Positions 1 to 12,527 of a stretch of 64,000 nt of DNA are shown here, piece by piece. The stretch covers positions 1,231,709 to 1,295,708 of the forward strand of contig NW_006763147.1 in assembly GCF_000264905.1 (NCBI RefSeq). Direction: 5' to 3'. Below the pieces are notes generated by a model. It did not search any database. It was not told the origin of the DNA and worked only from the letters and a program-made list of their open reading frames with translations. Made by a program: the position numbers and the translations under genes. The stretch comes from Stereum hirsutum FP-91666 SS1 (taxonomy: Eukaryota > Basidiomycota > Agaricomycetes > Russulales > Stereaceae). How positions within the stretch are numbered: the stretch's first letter is position 1; every line of letters begins with the position of its first letter.

Positions 1-1096
1 TTTCCTGCAGTTGTAATCAGAAATCAATTTGCGGATTCGGGCAATAAAGTGAGAGCCGCTGGGGAAGGTCAAAGAGCGAAACATCCACGACGGTAGGGTA
101 GCGAGTGTAGCAGAGAACTCGAGGCCTGAGGGCTAAGGACAAGTGCAACTCGGACCTAGGCCGAAATGTGGACCACCTGCCAACAAGGCTAAGAACGTGA
201 CAATTACTTCTGCTCTCAGTAGAGGCACCATCACGGCATTAGGTAGGCCTTCCTACCACTCACTCGTAGTGTGTACCTGTACCGTGACCCAAGCTCGCAT
301 GTCCACACCGGAACGAAAATAGCATTCTCATCCAGACGACTCGTTGCACATGCAACGACTTCAGGTGAGTCCAGGTACAATAATATGGTATCTTTCTCTG
401 GGAGCCGTGTGCAGAGCACGAACGTTCGTCCATTCTACCATGCGCACCAGGCGCTGCCTTGTCCTGATTGATATCGAGTAGTAGATATATGTGCTCACCT
501 CCAGTTCCTTCGTCGTGCATGAGGGATATTCCTATAAGCGAGGTTCATGATCAAGGGTTCGAGGACGGTGAACTTGGAAGGAAGGAGGTTCATACCGGTT
601 ACGGAGGAGTTATCATGGATATAGCCTGCTTGACGGGCTGGACGAGTAAATAAATAGTTGATGAGAGTCAGCACCCATGCCAAGTCTCAGAAAATCAAAC
701 CTCACGCGTCTCGTCTACGTCGATGCCGACCTACTCGTACATATGAATGAGGCTACTGCTCTCCATGCTCCCCGTTTTGCTTTGCATGGAGAACGATGCT
801 CACCTTGACCATAGCATGCGGAACGGCAGCACCTTCCAATCATCATCACCAACGTCATCGACACAGTGAGTTCCTGCTTCAAAGACATAGAAAGCAGAAA
901 GAACGAACTCACCAGGGAACGCGTTCCCCCCACTACCCCCATTCGCACCCGACGCAGTCCCGATGAAAAGGTTAACGAAAGACGTTAGGTTCGTTGATTG
1001 AGCTAGGACACCTTGTCCATGGCTAGGAGCGTAGGGATTCAGATGTTGAAACCCTCCGAGTAAGAAGAGGATGCTGGAGAACTTTAAGGGAAACAT
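1..1096 (-). CDS. GH92 alpha-mannosidase, 5' part only (partial or decayed)
   Basis: This is the N-terminal part of a glycoside hydrolase family 92 exo-alpha-mannosidase, a secreted calcium-dependent enzyme acting on mannose-containing glycans. Five exons can be joined on the minus strand: 1096-913, 832-804, 730-706, 637-596 and 531-499. The first encodes a hydrophobic signal-like start, then the family hallmark VNLFIGT and GGNAFPG. Later exons give AAVPHAMVK, VGIDVDET, RQAGYIHDN, SVTG and SLMHDEGTGG, in the order expected for GH92. All four introns have GT...AG ends and keep frame. I could not recognise the expected next block (a YGxFPLF-like stretch) in bases 1-498, so the gene is either interrupted, split by a longer intron, or cut by the window edge. 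Full-length members exceed 700 residues, so most of the gene is not here in any case. It is divergent from the ETF-beta gene, sharing about 370 bp. Confidence 0.75.
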
Positions 1097-1466
1097 CACG
1101 GCCAGAACCAGCACTGGTACTGAATGTCACTGCCAAGGTGAGGTGATAGAGAAGAGCAACTCGAACACTTTCGAGCATCATGATGGATGATGAGACTTTA
1201 AATATACCACGGGCTATGCAATCAACTCTCGAACGTTGATGGGTTATAGTTATCGAGCTCGAAGCCATACAGTTTCGTTGCATGCGGTGACGGTGGTCAT
1301 CAGCTACAAAACATCAACGTTGCTTTAGAGGGGTGCATGACGTCGAAGCCGCCGGGCCGGCTCCTTCCGAACATTGGGCGCCTGTTCGTCTTTGCAATGC
1401 TTGAGCTTGGGCGCTTGCTCAACGTTTTGAACCACTTCAGGCTTGACTTTGAGGTCGACCGCGACG

Positions 1467-2679
1467 ATGAGGCCTACCGCTGCTCGGTTGCTGAATATTC
1501 TCGTTCCTGTGAAGCGGTAGGAGTCTATCCACTTGATACGAGCACTATGCTCATGATTTTGGGGTTTTGTTTACTAGATGTGTGGACTATGCGGTCAAAA
1601 TCCGTGTAAACCCACAGCAGACGGGCATTGACCTTAATGTCAAACACTCCATGGTCTGCCCCTCCGTCTTCTATATACCCACGAAACAACCTCATGATTT
1701 ACTTTCTCTCTGTCCACGTCCACACAGAACCCGTTTGACGAGATTGGTACGTCGTAGCAGCCATTGAGACATCGCTGCATCCAATGAGAATAACACATGC
1801 CACCGACTCCAGCTGTCGAAGAAGCCGTCCGCCTACGCGAACGTCTCAAAGACCACATCAAATCCATAAAAGTAGTAACCATCGGTCCCCCCAAATCCTC
1901 CGAAACCCTGCGCACCGCCCTCGCCATGGGCGCCGACTCCGGTCTACACATCGAGCTTCCCGACTCCGCTCCTGCGCCCGAACCGCTCGGAATCGCACGG
2001 ACGTTAAAGGCGGTGTTGGATAGGGAGAAGGAGCAGGGGAGGAAGGTGGATATGGTTATTATGGGAAAACAGGCGATTGATGATGATTTGGGACAGACGG
2101 GGCAGATGTTGGCGGCGCTGTGGGGGGATGGGGACGGGGTGGCGCAGGCGACGTATGCGAGTAAGGTGGAGGTGGATGTGGAGGAGGGGGTGGCGAGGGT
2201 TACGACGGAGATTGATGGGGGGGCGGAGAAGTTGAGGTGTCGGTTGCCGGTGGTTGTTACTACGGATTTGCGGTACGTTTCTTTTACTGTCGATGTTTTC
2301 CTATACTCATATTGGTGCTCACGCCACACTCATGTCAGGTTAAATGGTATGTCTGGTGGTATGTTTTTATGCTGAAGGATGTTACTGACCTTCGGTCTGC
2401 TCCAGAGCCCCGCTACGCTTCCCTGCCTAACATCATGAAGGCCAAGAAGAAACCAATCGAGAAACTCACACCGTCGGACCTCGGTGTCGATCTGACACCC
2501 ATGTTGGAGACGCTCAAGGTCTCCGAACCACCGAAACGTGTTGGTGGCGGCAAGGTCAGTTTCAAGCAAATCTCTTCGTATCGGTTCGTCAGAGGACTGA
2601 CTCTATGGCATCACAGGTGGCGAACGTGGATGAGCTGGTAGCCAAACTCAAGGAGGCTGGAATTACGGCTGTAGCATGA
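1467..2679 (+). CDS. ETFB: Electron transfer flavoprotein beta subunit (7 exons)
   Basis: Beta subunit of mitochondrial electron transfer flavoprotein. It binds AMP and pairs with the FAD-binding alpha subunit to pass electrons from acyl-CoA and amino-acid dehydrogenases to ETF-ubiquinone oxidoreductase. Exons: 1467-1516, 1578-1653, 1728-1746, 1813-2272, 2339-2346, 2406-2554, 2617-2679, giving 274 aa, close to the usual ~255. Visible family blocks are [33 protein letters not shown], the nucleotide-binding [17 protein letters not shown], and [17 protein letters not shown]. Exon 3 is 19 nt and exon 5 only 8 nt; both are needed to keep the conserved peptides continuous. ATG 1467 is chosen because it opens directly into the conserved N-terminal strand; the leader of about eight residues is basic, and the protein likely enters mitochondria. 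Confidence 0.93.
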
Positions 2680-3332
2680 CCTTGCGGCTTTTGGGTACTC
2701 CCTCTTTGAAGTAAACGGCGCTAAATGGACCGTTGGACACGAAGCACACCTTCATGTCCAGCATGTCCTTTGTACTGGTCTGCTCTACTTGCATCGTGGC
2801 AGTCGTCCATATCAATGTAAGATGAAGTAGCATGCAACTCTGTGTGATGCGAAATGAACTGGATGGCTGTGCGCCACACTGACTTGACTGTTCTTGCGGA
2901 ATCGAGTACAACGACTATTGGTGCCCGAACACGACAATTCTTAGGTGGCACGGCCTCGTTAACATTCACCATCGTTCTTCGCCGTTCAGCGTGGTTGTGA
3001 GAGTCGAATAAGCTTTCGGACCGGGAGAGGCCCTGGGGGAGTGACATAAGCTGCTGTGGCGCCGACACGCTTGTACTCGGACGGTCACTGCGACCCGACC
3101 AGCTTACTTTGTCCTCTCAGCCTCTGCTGCCCTATCCCACCCACAGCCAGCCAGTCAAGGTAGTAGTACGCCAATCCCCCGAATACTCCATTTGTTTCTT
3201 TCGTTCAAGCCAAAAGCACTCGACTGGTCTCTGCGCGGGTCCGCACTAAACTCCGCTTCCGTGTTTCACGACTAGAGGGATCCTTAGCCTCGACGCACAA
3301 CTCTTCACTTCACTCCGTTCTCAGGCTTCAGA
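2680..3332. other. Intergenic, ETFB 3' end to RING gene promoter
   Basis: No gene recognised. Short open frames on the minus strand lack any recognisable family or start context. The last 150 bases are C/T-rich, as is common just upstream of basidiomycete start codons. Confidence 0.5.
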
Positions 3333-6300
3333 ATGGGTCAGAATACGTCTAGGCAGCGTGGTGCCCATGAACAAGAGCAGCGACCCACAGGCGAGACGAC
3401 TGTCCCCACATCATCATCATCATCATCGCCGTCGTCGTCTCCCCAAACGCCGGTCGCGGGCTCGTCGTCATCACGCCCCGCCACCGGCCCCAACATCGCC
3501 AACCCACTTCCCGATTCGCCATCCCAATCCCAATCACAAGATGAGCCTCCCGTAACCCATGCCGAAGCGAAACGAACGAGGCGGAAGAGTGTGCTCAGTG
3601 CGTTCACGGGCGGGAATGGTAGTAGGTTCGGGAAGACGCCGTCAGCGTCAGCGTCGGCCTCGGGGTTGTCGAGCTCGGGATCGCGCCCGAGGCTGGATAG
3701 TGCGCCGTCGAGCGTCTCTGGGAGCGCTCGGTCGTTGAGGAAAAGGTGGCGTATGTCTCGACGGGGAACGAAGGCGAACGAAGGGGACGAACAGGACGTG
3801 CGTATGAACGGAGGGACGGAGGATAATATCGTGGCGGGCGCGCCTGTTGTGGCCGCTGATAAGGGCAAGGAACGCGCTCAGGCTGTCGATCCTACCGCAA
3901 TACCAACGCCAATAGCGACGGGCGAGGTCTCTTCGCCGTCTGTTATACCGGACTCTGTCGTCGCTGCGCCGGCGCCATCGACTAGCACGCAGAGCGCCAC
4001 GAGCCCTGCACCCGTCGAAGCCCCTGTACCGCCGCCTTTGAACCCTCAACCCTCGACTCCTCAGCCCGAAACAGCTGCTGCTTCAATTACCGCGCCATCT
4101 GACACTACAGCTTCGAATCCCGCTCCTATTGCGACTCCGACAGCAGACGCTCAAGAACCTCAACCACAACAGCAGCCACAGCCACAGCCACCCCGCGCTT
4201 TCCCTCCCGCGGGCACCCTCGTCGTCGTCCAAGGCGTCGTACACACCACCGATGTCGCACCCACACCTATCAACACCCACCCCACCGACACCAGCGACAG
4301 CACCACCAATACCAACCTCACCGCCGATTCCGCTCACCACAGACGTTCCTCATCTGTTCCCTCCCGCTCCTCATCTATCCCTGCCGGAGGACTGAACAAC
4401 AGGTCCCGCACCAGGCTGGGATCATTGATGCCACGTCCTATGCGTTCCAGGCCTTCGTCGTTCGCTGCCTCTGGGAGTGGTCATGCGAATGTGAACGGAT
4501 CGTCGACTTCTGTGCTTGATCGTCCGGACACGGCCGATTCGTCTTCGAGAAGGAATGCGTCGTCCCATCTGAACGAGTCGAGCGCGACGAGCGAGGAGCC
4601 CGAGAGTTCGCCGACTGCTGCTGCCGCTCCTGCGCCAGCACAAGTAACGTCGAACGAACCACCAAGACCGGCCGCCTTGTCGCCTACTAGTATCGATGTT
4701 CTCGGGACACTCATTGGGTACGTGCATACGTTTAATTGTCGATCTTGTCTGATGGATATATTCTGGTTTTGGTTTTGGTCTGTTCAGCCTCGCCACAGCG
4801 GCCACTGCCGCCTCCCTCGTCACCGGCTCCTCCGACCCTCTCTTCCACTCCGGACTCGCACTCCCAGGCTCAATGGGCCTCCCACACCCACATCAACGTC
4901 ATGGTAATGGTCATGGCCATGCCCACCAACCCTCCACGTCCTCGTCCACAGCCCCTATCTCGCCCATCTCACCCATCTCACCTAACACTCCCAGCCCCAA
5001 CTCTACATCTGCCTTCACACCTTACAACCCTCCCGCGCCGTTCATGAGTAACCCACTGCGAAACAGCGAAGAGGGTCAGGAGCAAGGACAAGGAGCGGCG
5101 GAGATATCGCCGACGAGTCGTCCGACTTCGCCTACTCCGACTGCGGGACTTGGAGGCAGCGGGGCTGGGAGTTTGAGGAATACGTGGGGAAATATCAGGA
5201 ATAGATTGGGATTGAGCGATCGGGCTTCTTCGTCGAACGTGGGTGCGGGTGCTAGTTCTGGTGCGGGCGGAAGTGGGTTTGGGAGCTTAGGGACCGGGGC
5301 TGGTGCTAGTGCTAGTGGTGCTGGTGGAAGTGCTGGTGCTGGTGGCGCAGGTGCTGGTGGGAGTGGATTCGGGAGCTTCGGCGCTGGGTTGGGCGCGGAG
5401 AGGCCGAGAGACGCGAGGTCGCAGTTAATGGCGGAGATGGAGAGGGCTCTGAACCTCGGGATGGGACTCAGGGGCCCTCCTCCTCCAGGTACGGCATCAT
5501 CAACGACAGGTGCTGGGACTGGCGCGGGTGGCGAAGGTGCTTTGGCAGGGGAGCATCCTATCCCAGATCACCCGCCCCTCGAACCGTACCGCCGCCATCA
5601 TCATCATCATCACCATGGTCTCGGTGGGCTCGGTGGGTTTGGCGGTGGAGGTGGAGAGCAGGACCATGGGATGCAGTCGATCGAGGTGAATCTGAGCGCG
5701 ATGAGGGACGCGAATAGGGAGCCGCCGATGGGGGATAGCTTTGAGAGGTTTTTGTGGGATTTGCAGGTTGATCTGAGGAGGACGTTGGGAGATGAGAGGA
5801 CGCTGGGGGCGGAGGAGGGTGCGAATGCGAGTGTTGGCGAGCCTGTCACCGCTCCTGTTACTGGGCCTGCAGACGCTGATGTGGCGACGGTGAACGATGC
5901 TGATGCTCCCGAGGACGCACCGTCGTCGGTTCAAGCTCAAGTCTCTTCCTCCCCTGTTGATCCTGTTGAGGAGGGTCAGTCTTCGTCTTCTGGACGGCCT
6001 GGCAGTTTGACTGTTCCTGGGACTTGGCCGGAGGATATGCCCGCGCAGACGGTTCCGAGCGAGGATACACCCGCGCAGACAGTCCTGAGCGAGGATACGC
6101 CTACGCCTGTTTGCTCGAGACCAGCTTCGAGGGCGGGTTCGATCCCTCCGTTGGAGAGTATTTCGGGGGCGAGCTCTGAAGAGAGTGAGGGTGAGGGTGA
6201 GGGTGCAGATGCTCCAGAGGTGGATACGTCTGCGTCGGGGTTGGGTTCTGCGTCGGGAGCTGGGCCTTCTGTGGCATCTACGTCTGCTGGGACCACACCG

Positions 6301-7643
6301 ACGACTGGCACTGGTGCTGTACCGCCGCCTTTCGTAGGAGCTACGCCAGCGCCCTTCGCAGGACATGCAGCTCCGGTCAATCCTGCTGCCTCTCGTACTG
6401 TTTCCGGATCAGAACGCAGACCGAATGGTGGGATCAATTGGTGGAGAATGTATAGGTTCCCGCCTATGACTATTCCTCCTGGACAGCAACCTGGTCCGAA
6501 TGGCGCTGTGCCAATACCGATGGCCACAGCTGCTGGAATTCCTACGGGCCCGACCCCACTGTCACCACTACAAGTACCATTATCTGAACCTGTACCTTCC
6601 GCCACCACCGCCACACCATCGGCATCAGACACGAACGCTGGTGAACCCTCTATCGTCGTTCCCGTCATTCTAGTCTCGCTGCAGTCGGTGAACAGTAACG
6701 GACGAGATCTGCCCACGCCTGGTTTCCCCGGTCCACCACCGCCCGAAGATATGGGAGATGAGATGCCTCCGAACGATGTGGAAGGTGATGTGAATGACGG
6801 TCCAGGGCTCGGTGGCAGCGATGAAGGTGAAGGTTCATACTACGACGAGCCCGGGACAAGACCAGGAACGCCAGGCGCGGGTGCCATCGCAGGTTCGTCC
6901 GCTTCAAACCGTCGCTGGCGTAACCGCGCCTCCAACGCCCTCCGTAATCTCCGCCCCGCTCGTCGTACCAACGATCCCGCTTCCGCCGCTTCAAATGGCG
7001 TCGGGACCTCGCGAACGGGTCGAACGGCGGCGGACGGGGTGGGCTCGACGACGTTCTTCATCTATGTCATTGGAGGGTATTATCCGCCGAATCATCATCT
7101 CGTGACGGGCACGGCGCCGCTGGACAGTTTCGAGGCGTTGTGGGAGCTGGCGGAGTTGTTGGGGCAGGTGAAGCCGCCGACGGCGACGAGGGAGGATATT
7201 GAGAGGAGTGGGTTGGAGATTATTAGGGCGAGTGATTTGGAGAGGTTGGAGAGCGAGGGGAGGGTCGCGAATAATTGTGTGGATCGGGTGAGTGGATTGT
7301 GCCTTCGGGATGTTTGGAAAGATGTACTGACCTTTATGCTACTTGTTCGTGGCGTGATGTCGTTTAGTGCTTGATTTGTCTGGAGGATTATGCGCCGGAG
7401 GAGGAGCTGAGGTTGATGTCGTGTAGGCATACGTTCCATAAGGATTGTGTGGATAAGTGGTTGGAGACGGGGAGGAACAATTGTCCGGCTTGTCGGTCTC
7501 AGGTGTGGCAGCTTTTTTCTTTTCAATTCGCTCTATGTCTCACTGCTTTCTATCAGGGTGTGGAGACCACTTCATCCACGGAATCACCAGCAGAGGCAGC
7601 TCCTGCACCTGCTGCCCCGCCACCAGAGCCAGCGTCCGCCTGA
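3333..7643 (+). CDS. Large RING-H2 zinc finger protein, putative E3 ubiquitin ligase
   Basis: Predicted 1368-aa protein from exons 3333-4717, 4788-7287, 7368-7502 and 7557-7643. About 1,200 residues are low-complexity Ser/Pro/Thr/Gly/Ala-rich sequence, followed by a RING-H2 finger at residues 1296-1337 with spacing C-x2-C-x14-C-x-H-x2-H-x2-C-x11-C-x2-C, and a short Pro/Ala tail. The finger starts exactly at an exon boundary, so one 135-nt exon encodes the domain. A conserved-looking stretch before it (FFIYVIGGYYPPNHH, then a helical SFEALWELAELLG) probably forms a small folded unit. Features of the disordered part are a run of seven His near 5596, Gly-Ala-Ser repeats near 5260-5400 (GSGFGS twice), and a tandem SEDTPAQTV repeat near 6057-6100. 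The N-terminus begins MGQNTSR, with Gly2 and a Ser/Thr at position 6 that would suit N-myristoylation, so membrane attachment is possible. RING-H2 proteins usually recruit E2 enzymes; the substrate is unknown. Confidence 0.88.
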
Positions 7644-10608
7644 GGTATCGTTCTGTCAGGCTTTCACGTTTCTCCATACATGTTTTCTTTTCCCATTCGT
7701 TGATGTAAGCATATCTGTAAATCCCAGTCGGACTCTCGCACGATGCTATCGTTTTCGTCTCCTTCTCTCGCTTCCAATCCAGTACAGTATTTAATACACC
7801 ACATCAGTTCCTCGTTTCTCAGCTGCCTCTCTCGTCCTCTACTCGTCGATATCCTTCTTGTTTAGTTGTTTCGTCTTTCTTGTACATAACACCTTTCTTG
7901 ATACCGGTGTCCATATGGGCTTCTCTTCTTTTCCAGCCTCTTTTTTTTGTTTTCATTTTTTCTCTTCTCTACAGTTTCAGCTCGATCTACATCTCGCACT
8001 CCACTTTTCTCTTCGTTTTCTTGCCTCATCTGCGTCCCCTCTCATGCCTCTCATCCTCTTGTCCTTGGCCCTGGCTATCATCTTTGGCGGGCCCGTCTTT
8101 ATCATAGGTACTTCGACTTTCTTCCATCGGTATATTCTTTTTTCTCGCTCGTCGAGAACACTCCACTCCACTCCACTCCTTTCAGTGATATGGATGTGTG
8201 TGAAGTTCCTAGAGATATTGGATAGGAGAGTGGTCAGGAACATCGCGGCGGAAGCAGGTTATATCGGCAGTCCTGGAGACCTGTGGTCGACTTTCGTCAT
8301 TGTCTGTGAGTTCGAGCCTGAGGAACAGAACAACAAACGTTTAGGGAGGTCGACGTTTGTTCGGTTACCGGAAACCTCCGGTGGAAACGCCACTTCATGA
8401 TCAACGTGTGGCGCCACCCAGTACACCGTCCCAGTACTTGCATTGATAACTTTTAGTGCCCTCTATAGGAGCATGCGGTGGCCCTTCTCCAATTCTAACG
8501 AAATCTAGTGAGCTTCTCAGCCTTAGCAAAGAAAAGGTATGTGCAGCCATTTATCAGTCCGGAAAACTCCGGAGGTACAAACATACACGCCACATCATCA
8601 GTTGTGGCGTCGTGGCGTCGTACAACGAACAGAGGACTCATTCAATGGCGAAAGCAACGCATGTCCGACAGTACGATATTCACGGTGAAAACACATAGCG
8701 AGAGCCTGGCAGAAATGTTGGCAAATTGCATGGAATAAATATACGGTCAGCATCTGAACGGGTACGTGTACAAAGATCGTAAGTAAGTACAGTGTACAGG
8801 CCCACTTTTGGAGAACCCTCAGCATCGACATCTACAGATATTGGGCACGGCACAAAGACAACTCCTGTATACATACACCCTACGAATTCCGGAGCAAGAG
8901 GCGCTGAGCAGACATACGAACAATCAATCAAAACGAGAAAACAGAGCGGAGAAAGCAGACCAGGACTTGGGACATTCAACGACGGATACTTGAAGCGACA
9001 CATGCATGAGACGAGAGGCACAGACAGACATGGACAGACATGCAGATAGGATGGACAGACAAGTAGCACCAGCGAGAGGGACAAACACCACAGCCGACGA
9101 CACAACACGATCGACCAGACAAACGTATCGGGAGGGCACGGACACTCCGATTTCAACGACCGAGTCCGATTCAGGCAGAACTACGTTCATCTGTAGGTGC
9201 TAGGCAAGAGATGGATAATGGACCACGGGGGTAGGGACGAGTGAGTGATAAGATGTGATGCGAAAGACGAAAGGCGCAAAAACAGAGGGGAGCCTCTCAA
9301 CCAGTTTAGTATTTTCGCGAGACACGGGCGTGACATGCGAATAAGAGAAATCGCAGGCTCTTGGACCTTTTCTGACCCCGGAGACTGCCTGACTCCGTGT
9401 TCTCCCCAAAACACTCCCCGATGCATTACATAGCGAAGGGCCGTTTGATGTTAGGGCCTGTCTCTTTTGTGGCCGGGGCTTGCGAAATCCAAGCTCTCAT
9501 GCGGGAAGAAGACGAACACGAGATTGAAGAGATGCACGCAAAGGTGAGCATCTGTGAGCATCAAAGTTGCCTACGCTTTACAACTAATGCTTCGGCATTC
9601 CAAAACTCTCACAAGAGGTCAGCCTTTGCATGCAACATCGCATATGACAGATACGTTCGACTGGTACGTCGCGATAGCATTTCGATATCGAGGTAAAGAG
9701 CGCGCAGGTACACCAATCCCGTATAACGTGCACATACATGTTCCATGTCGCCGAGTGTGACCGCGATTAAATAAAAGGCTAACGTGTTTGTAAGTTTCCT
9801 AGAATATCGCTGTAGCACGAGGACAGCGCGTCTTCGAATAGCCCAGCTCTCGCACAACAGCCACACCCTGAGTAAAACATATCTTCTTCAGAGCACGCCA
9901 TTCATGTTCGAAGCTCTGTCTGCCATGGCCAAACGGTTGTGGAACCTCTATATAGGATTCTCGACCAATAAGTGAGGCTCAAGGATCATGGCCTCGTAGG
10001 GGAAAAGAACTGGACGAACCGGAACGGATAAAGAGATGCGGAATTAAGCTATTCTTGCTTTTCTGTGCTTTGTCAAGTTGATTCATCTGATTTTTCGAGC
10101 CATAGTAACAATACGTACTGTCCCTGTCGGCGCGATATAGGCCTGGTATTTTCTTATGCTCAGAGTACAACGCACAAGAAGATCATCCCGATAAAATGAG
10201 GTACACGGCGACGATTACTTACACGGACGGTTCTCGAGAACGCTCGACGTCTACCAGCTGATAATCTATCGTCGGCGTGATGCGCCATCTATGGGAGTAG
10301 GGCCACGCTGCACCGTTTCCCTACATCCGAACACGCTGTCCTTTCCGACTATTGGCAAAGAACTATTGTGGCAGCAGCCTTCTTGCCGCCGGCCCTCCGT
10401 GTACCTTGCGCTTGAGGTGGTATATAAACAGTCATTCTGGATAGGGGACAACTGACTCCCTTCTGCCAATTCCCAAGTCCGAGTGCCAGTGCGACTCTTG
10501 GTGGGTAGCGCCTATATCTGTTTGTTTATAAAATTGAACAAAACATCTATGTCTGCAGAAAAGGATCCGAGTCATTGAACAAGTATCCGATTCCTTCTTT
10601 CCTTCAAG
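7644..10608. other. 3-kb stretch without a recognised gene
   Basis: Nothing with family similarity was found. The first 600 bases are strongly T/C-rich (likely 3' UTR of the RING gene) and hold a 180-codon open frame at 7858-8400 that reads as hydrophobic F/L/S-rich sequence expected from pyrimidine-rich DNA. Bases 9010-9065 are a degenerate CAGACA-type simple repeat. The remainder has only short unrelated frames on both strands. Confidence 0.45.
10527..10533 (+). promoter_or_regulatory. TATA box of the histidine phosphatase gene
   Basis: TATAAAA lies 76 bases upstream of the chosen ATG at 10609, a usual distance for fungal core promoters. Confidence 0.5.
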
Positions 10609-12527
10609 ATGTCAACCGATACAAATAGCACCGTTCTTGGCGTGGTCGTCATAATCCGTCATGGGGACCGCGAGGGGTTCTATCAGGATCCGTCTACTTA
10701 CGATGCGTCTGAGACTACCATTACTGCTGTTGGGAGCGTAAGGACACCAGACATGCTCTCTAAGCAGGAGGCAATTCACTAAGTCTATGTTATCCATGAC
10801 AGGTCCAAGAGGTTCAGCTTGGAACATTGCTCCGGTCTATCTACCTCAATGATTCTTCCAGCTCGCGTATTCAGTCCATGTCATCCACCGCGCTGTTCAA
10901 TGCTTCGCAGTTCGTCATCCGCGCAGATGCAGGGGATGAAGGAGAAGTTATCGTCGATTCTGCGAATGCTCTTACTCAGGGCCTTTTCCCCAATTCGTCG
11001 TTTTACAACACGACTTTGGCAAATGGAACTACTGTTGAAGGTCCTTTGAATGGTTATCAGGTCCGATCTACTTTTTCTTCCTGTATGAGGCGAATCTGAT
11101 ATGATCTGTCAATAGTACGTGCCCAGTGAGTGATCAAGTGGCACTCGAACTTCTAAACTCACGTATACTGAGAGGGTCCGTATTATTTTGACGTTAACAG
11201 TTGATACTCTCGACTCGAGCACCAATATCGAGTTCCAAGGCTTCACATCTTGCTCGGTGCGTCTGTCTCCTCTATAGCGTTCCAACAATCAATCGAGCCC
11301 AGCCCTTATAGACCTTTACCACATACGTAAACAACTTCTATAACTCGACCGAGTTCAAAGCGAAAGCCAACGAAAGTGCGACATTCCTGTCTGACCTGGC
11401 TCCTTACCTCGACGGCAGGCCAGTTAACTTGCAAAATATGGTGAGTACGTCAGTTTCCCTTCGTAACGTCGTCGCTGAACTCATACCGTATATCCCTTAG
11501 TGGAATGTGAGCGCCGGAGTGATATCCCGATTTTATACAGGTTAACCTAGCTTATTCAGATCTTCGACTTCATGAATGTCAACTCAATTCATAACGCTAC
11601 CTTCTTAAACTCCCTTCCTCCGACCTACCTCGCACAAACCCGTGCGTTGGCCAATTGGCACCAGTACAACAGTTTCTCTGACCCTTCTATCAATGGAATC
11701 GGCAACGGTACGTGCCATTCTTCTTTGTTATTTCTTTTGATGGCCCACTAACGTGATACATGTAGTCGCCGGGCGTACCGTGATTCCGTCTACTCTCAGT
11801 TATATGCAGCGGATGGGGAACTCCTCAGACGGATTGGCGTTTGCAGTACAGGCAATGTCCTACAAACCGTTCCTATCACTGTTCAATATGACGGGAGCTG
11901 CTGAGGCCAACTCTTCTCTCGCTGCTATCGGTAGGTGGTTCTTTCGCTTGTCATGTTAGAACACAGTCCCTTTCTCAACAACAAATCAACTCTGTAGTCG
12001 ACTACGCGGCTGCATTGGCCTTGGAAGTCCGTCAAGGATCGTCTGGCGAAAAGGTCGTCCGCTTCAACTTTAAGAACGGGACATCTCAGGATGACTTTGT
12101 TACCTACAATATATTCGGAACTGAAGGTGACCTCCCCCTTTCCACCTTCGTGGATAATCTGGCGGTATGTTTGCGTCACTCTCTGACCATACATGGTTTA
12201 TGACACTCACGATGTGGACCATGAACACTCGACTTACGTCTCCTCATCATATAGCCCACTGGAGTCAATACCACCGCCGAGTGGTGCTCTGTCTGTTCGA
12301 ATTCGGTTGACAGAGGCTGTGGCGCGCTTGCGCTTGCATCGCAAGCTGCACTTGCGACTGTGCACCACAACAAGATCTCCCCAGTTGGCGCAGGCTTCCT
12401 CGGAGCAGGCCTAACTCTGGCTGTCGTAGCAATCTGTTTCGGGGTATTGGCATTCTTGGGTATCTTGACCATTGGAAGGAGGTCCCGCAGGGCGACGAAG
12501 CAAGGTTCTGAAGACGGAAAGTTCTGA
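10609..12527 (+). CDS. Histidine acid phosphatase-like, C-terminally membrane anchored (10 exons)
   Basis: Branch-2 histidine phosphatase superfamily protein, 446 aa. Exons: 10609-10737, 10803-11060, 11116-11125, 11201-11256, 11312-11440, 11501-11506, 11560-11707, 11766-11930, 11998-12164, 12255-12527. The phosphate-binding loop is RHGDREGFY near residue 18. Many N-x-S/T sites and a Cys-rich EWCSVCSN segment suggest an extracytoplasmic domain. The last exon carries one strong transmembrane helix (GAGLTLAVVAICFGVLAFLG) followed by a basic RRSRR tail, so the topology resembles a type I anchor with a cytosolic C-terminus. No cleavable signal peptide is obvious; the hydrophobic VLGVVVII segment sits right at the start. 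The His-Asp proton-donor motif of classical phytases and acid phosphatases is not visible where expected, so activity is uncertain. Exons of 10 and 6 nt are unusual. Confidence 0.83.

Noticed and set aside
7858..8400. 180-codon plus-strand open frame after the RING gene
   Set aside because: It lies in T/C-rich DNA, its peptide is a Phe/Leu/Ser-rich composition artefact, and it overlaps other open frames of the same kind.
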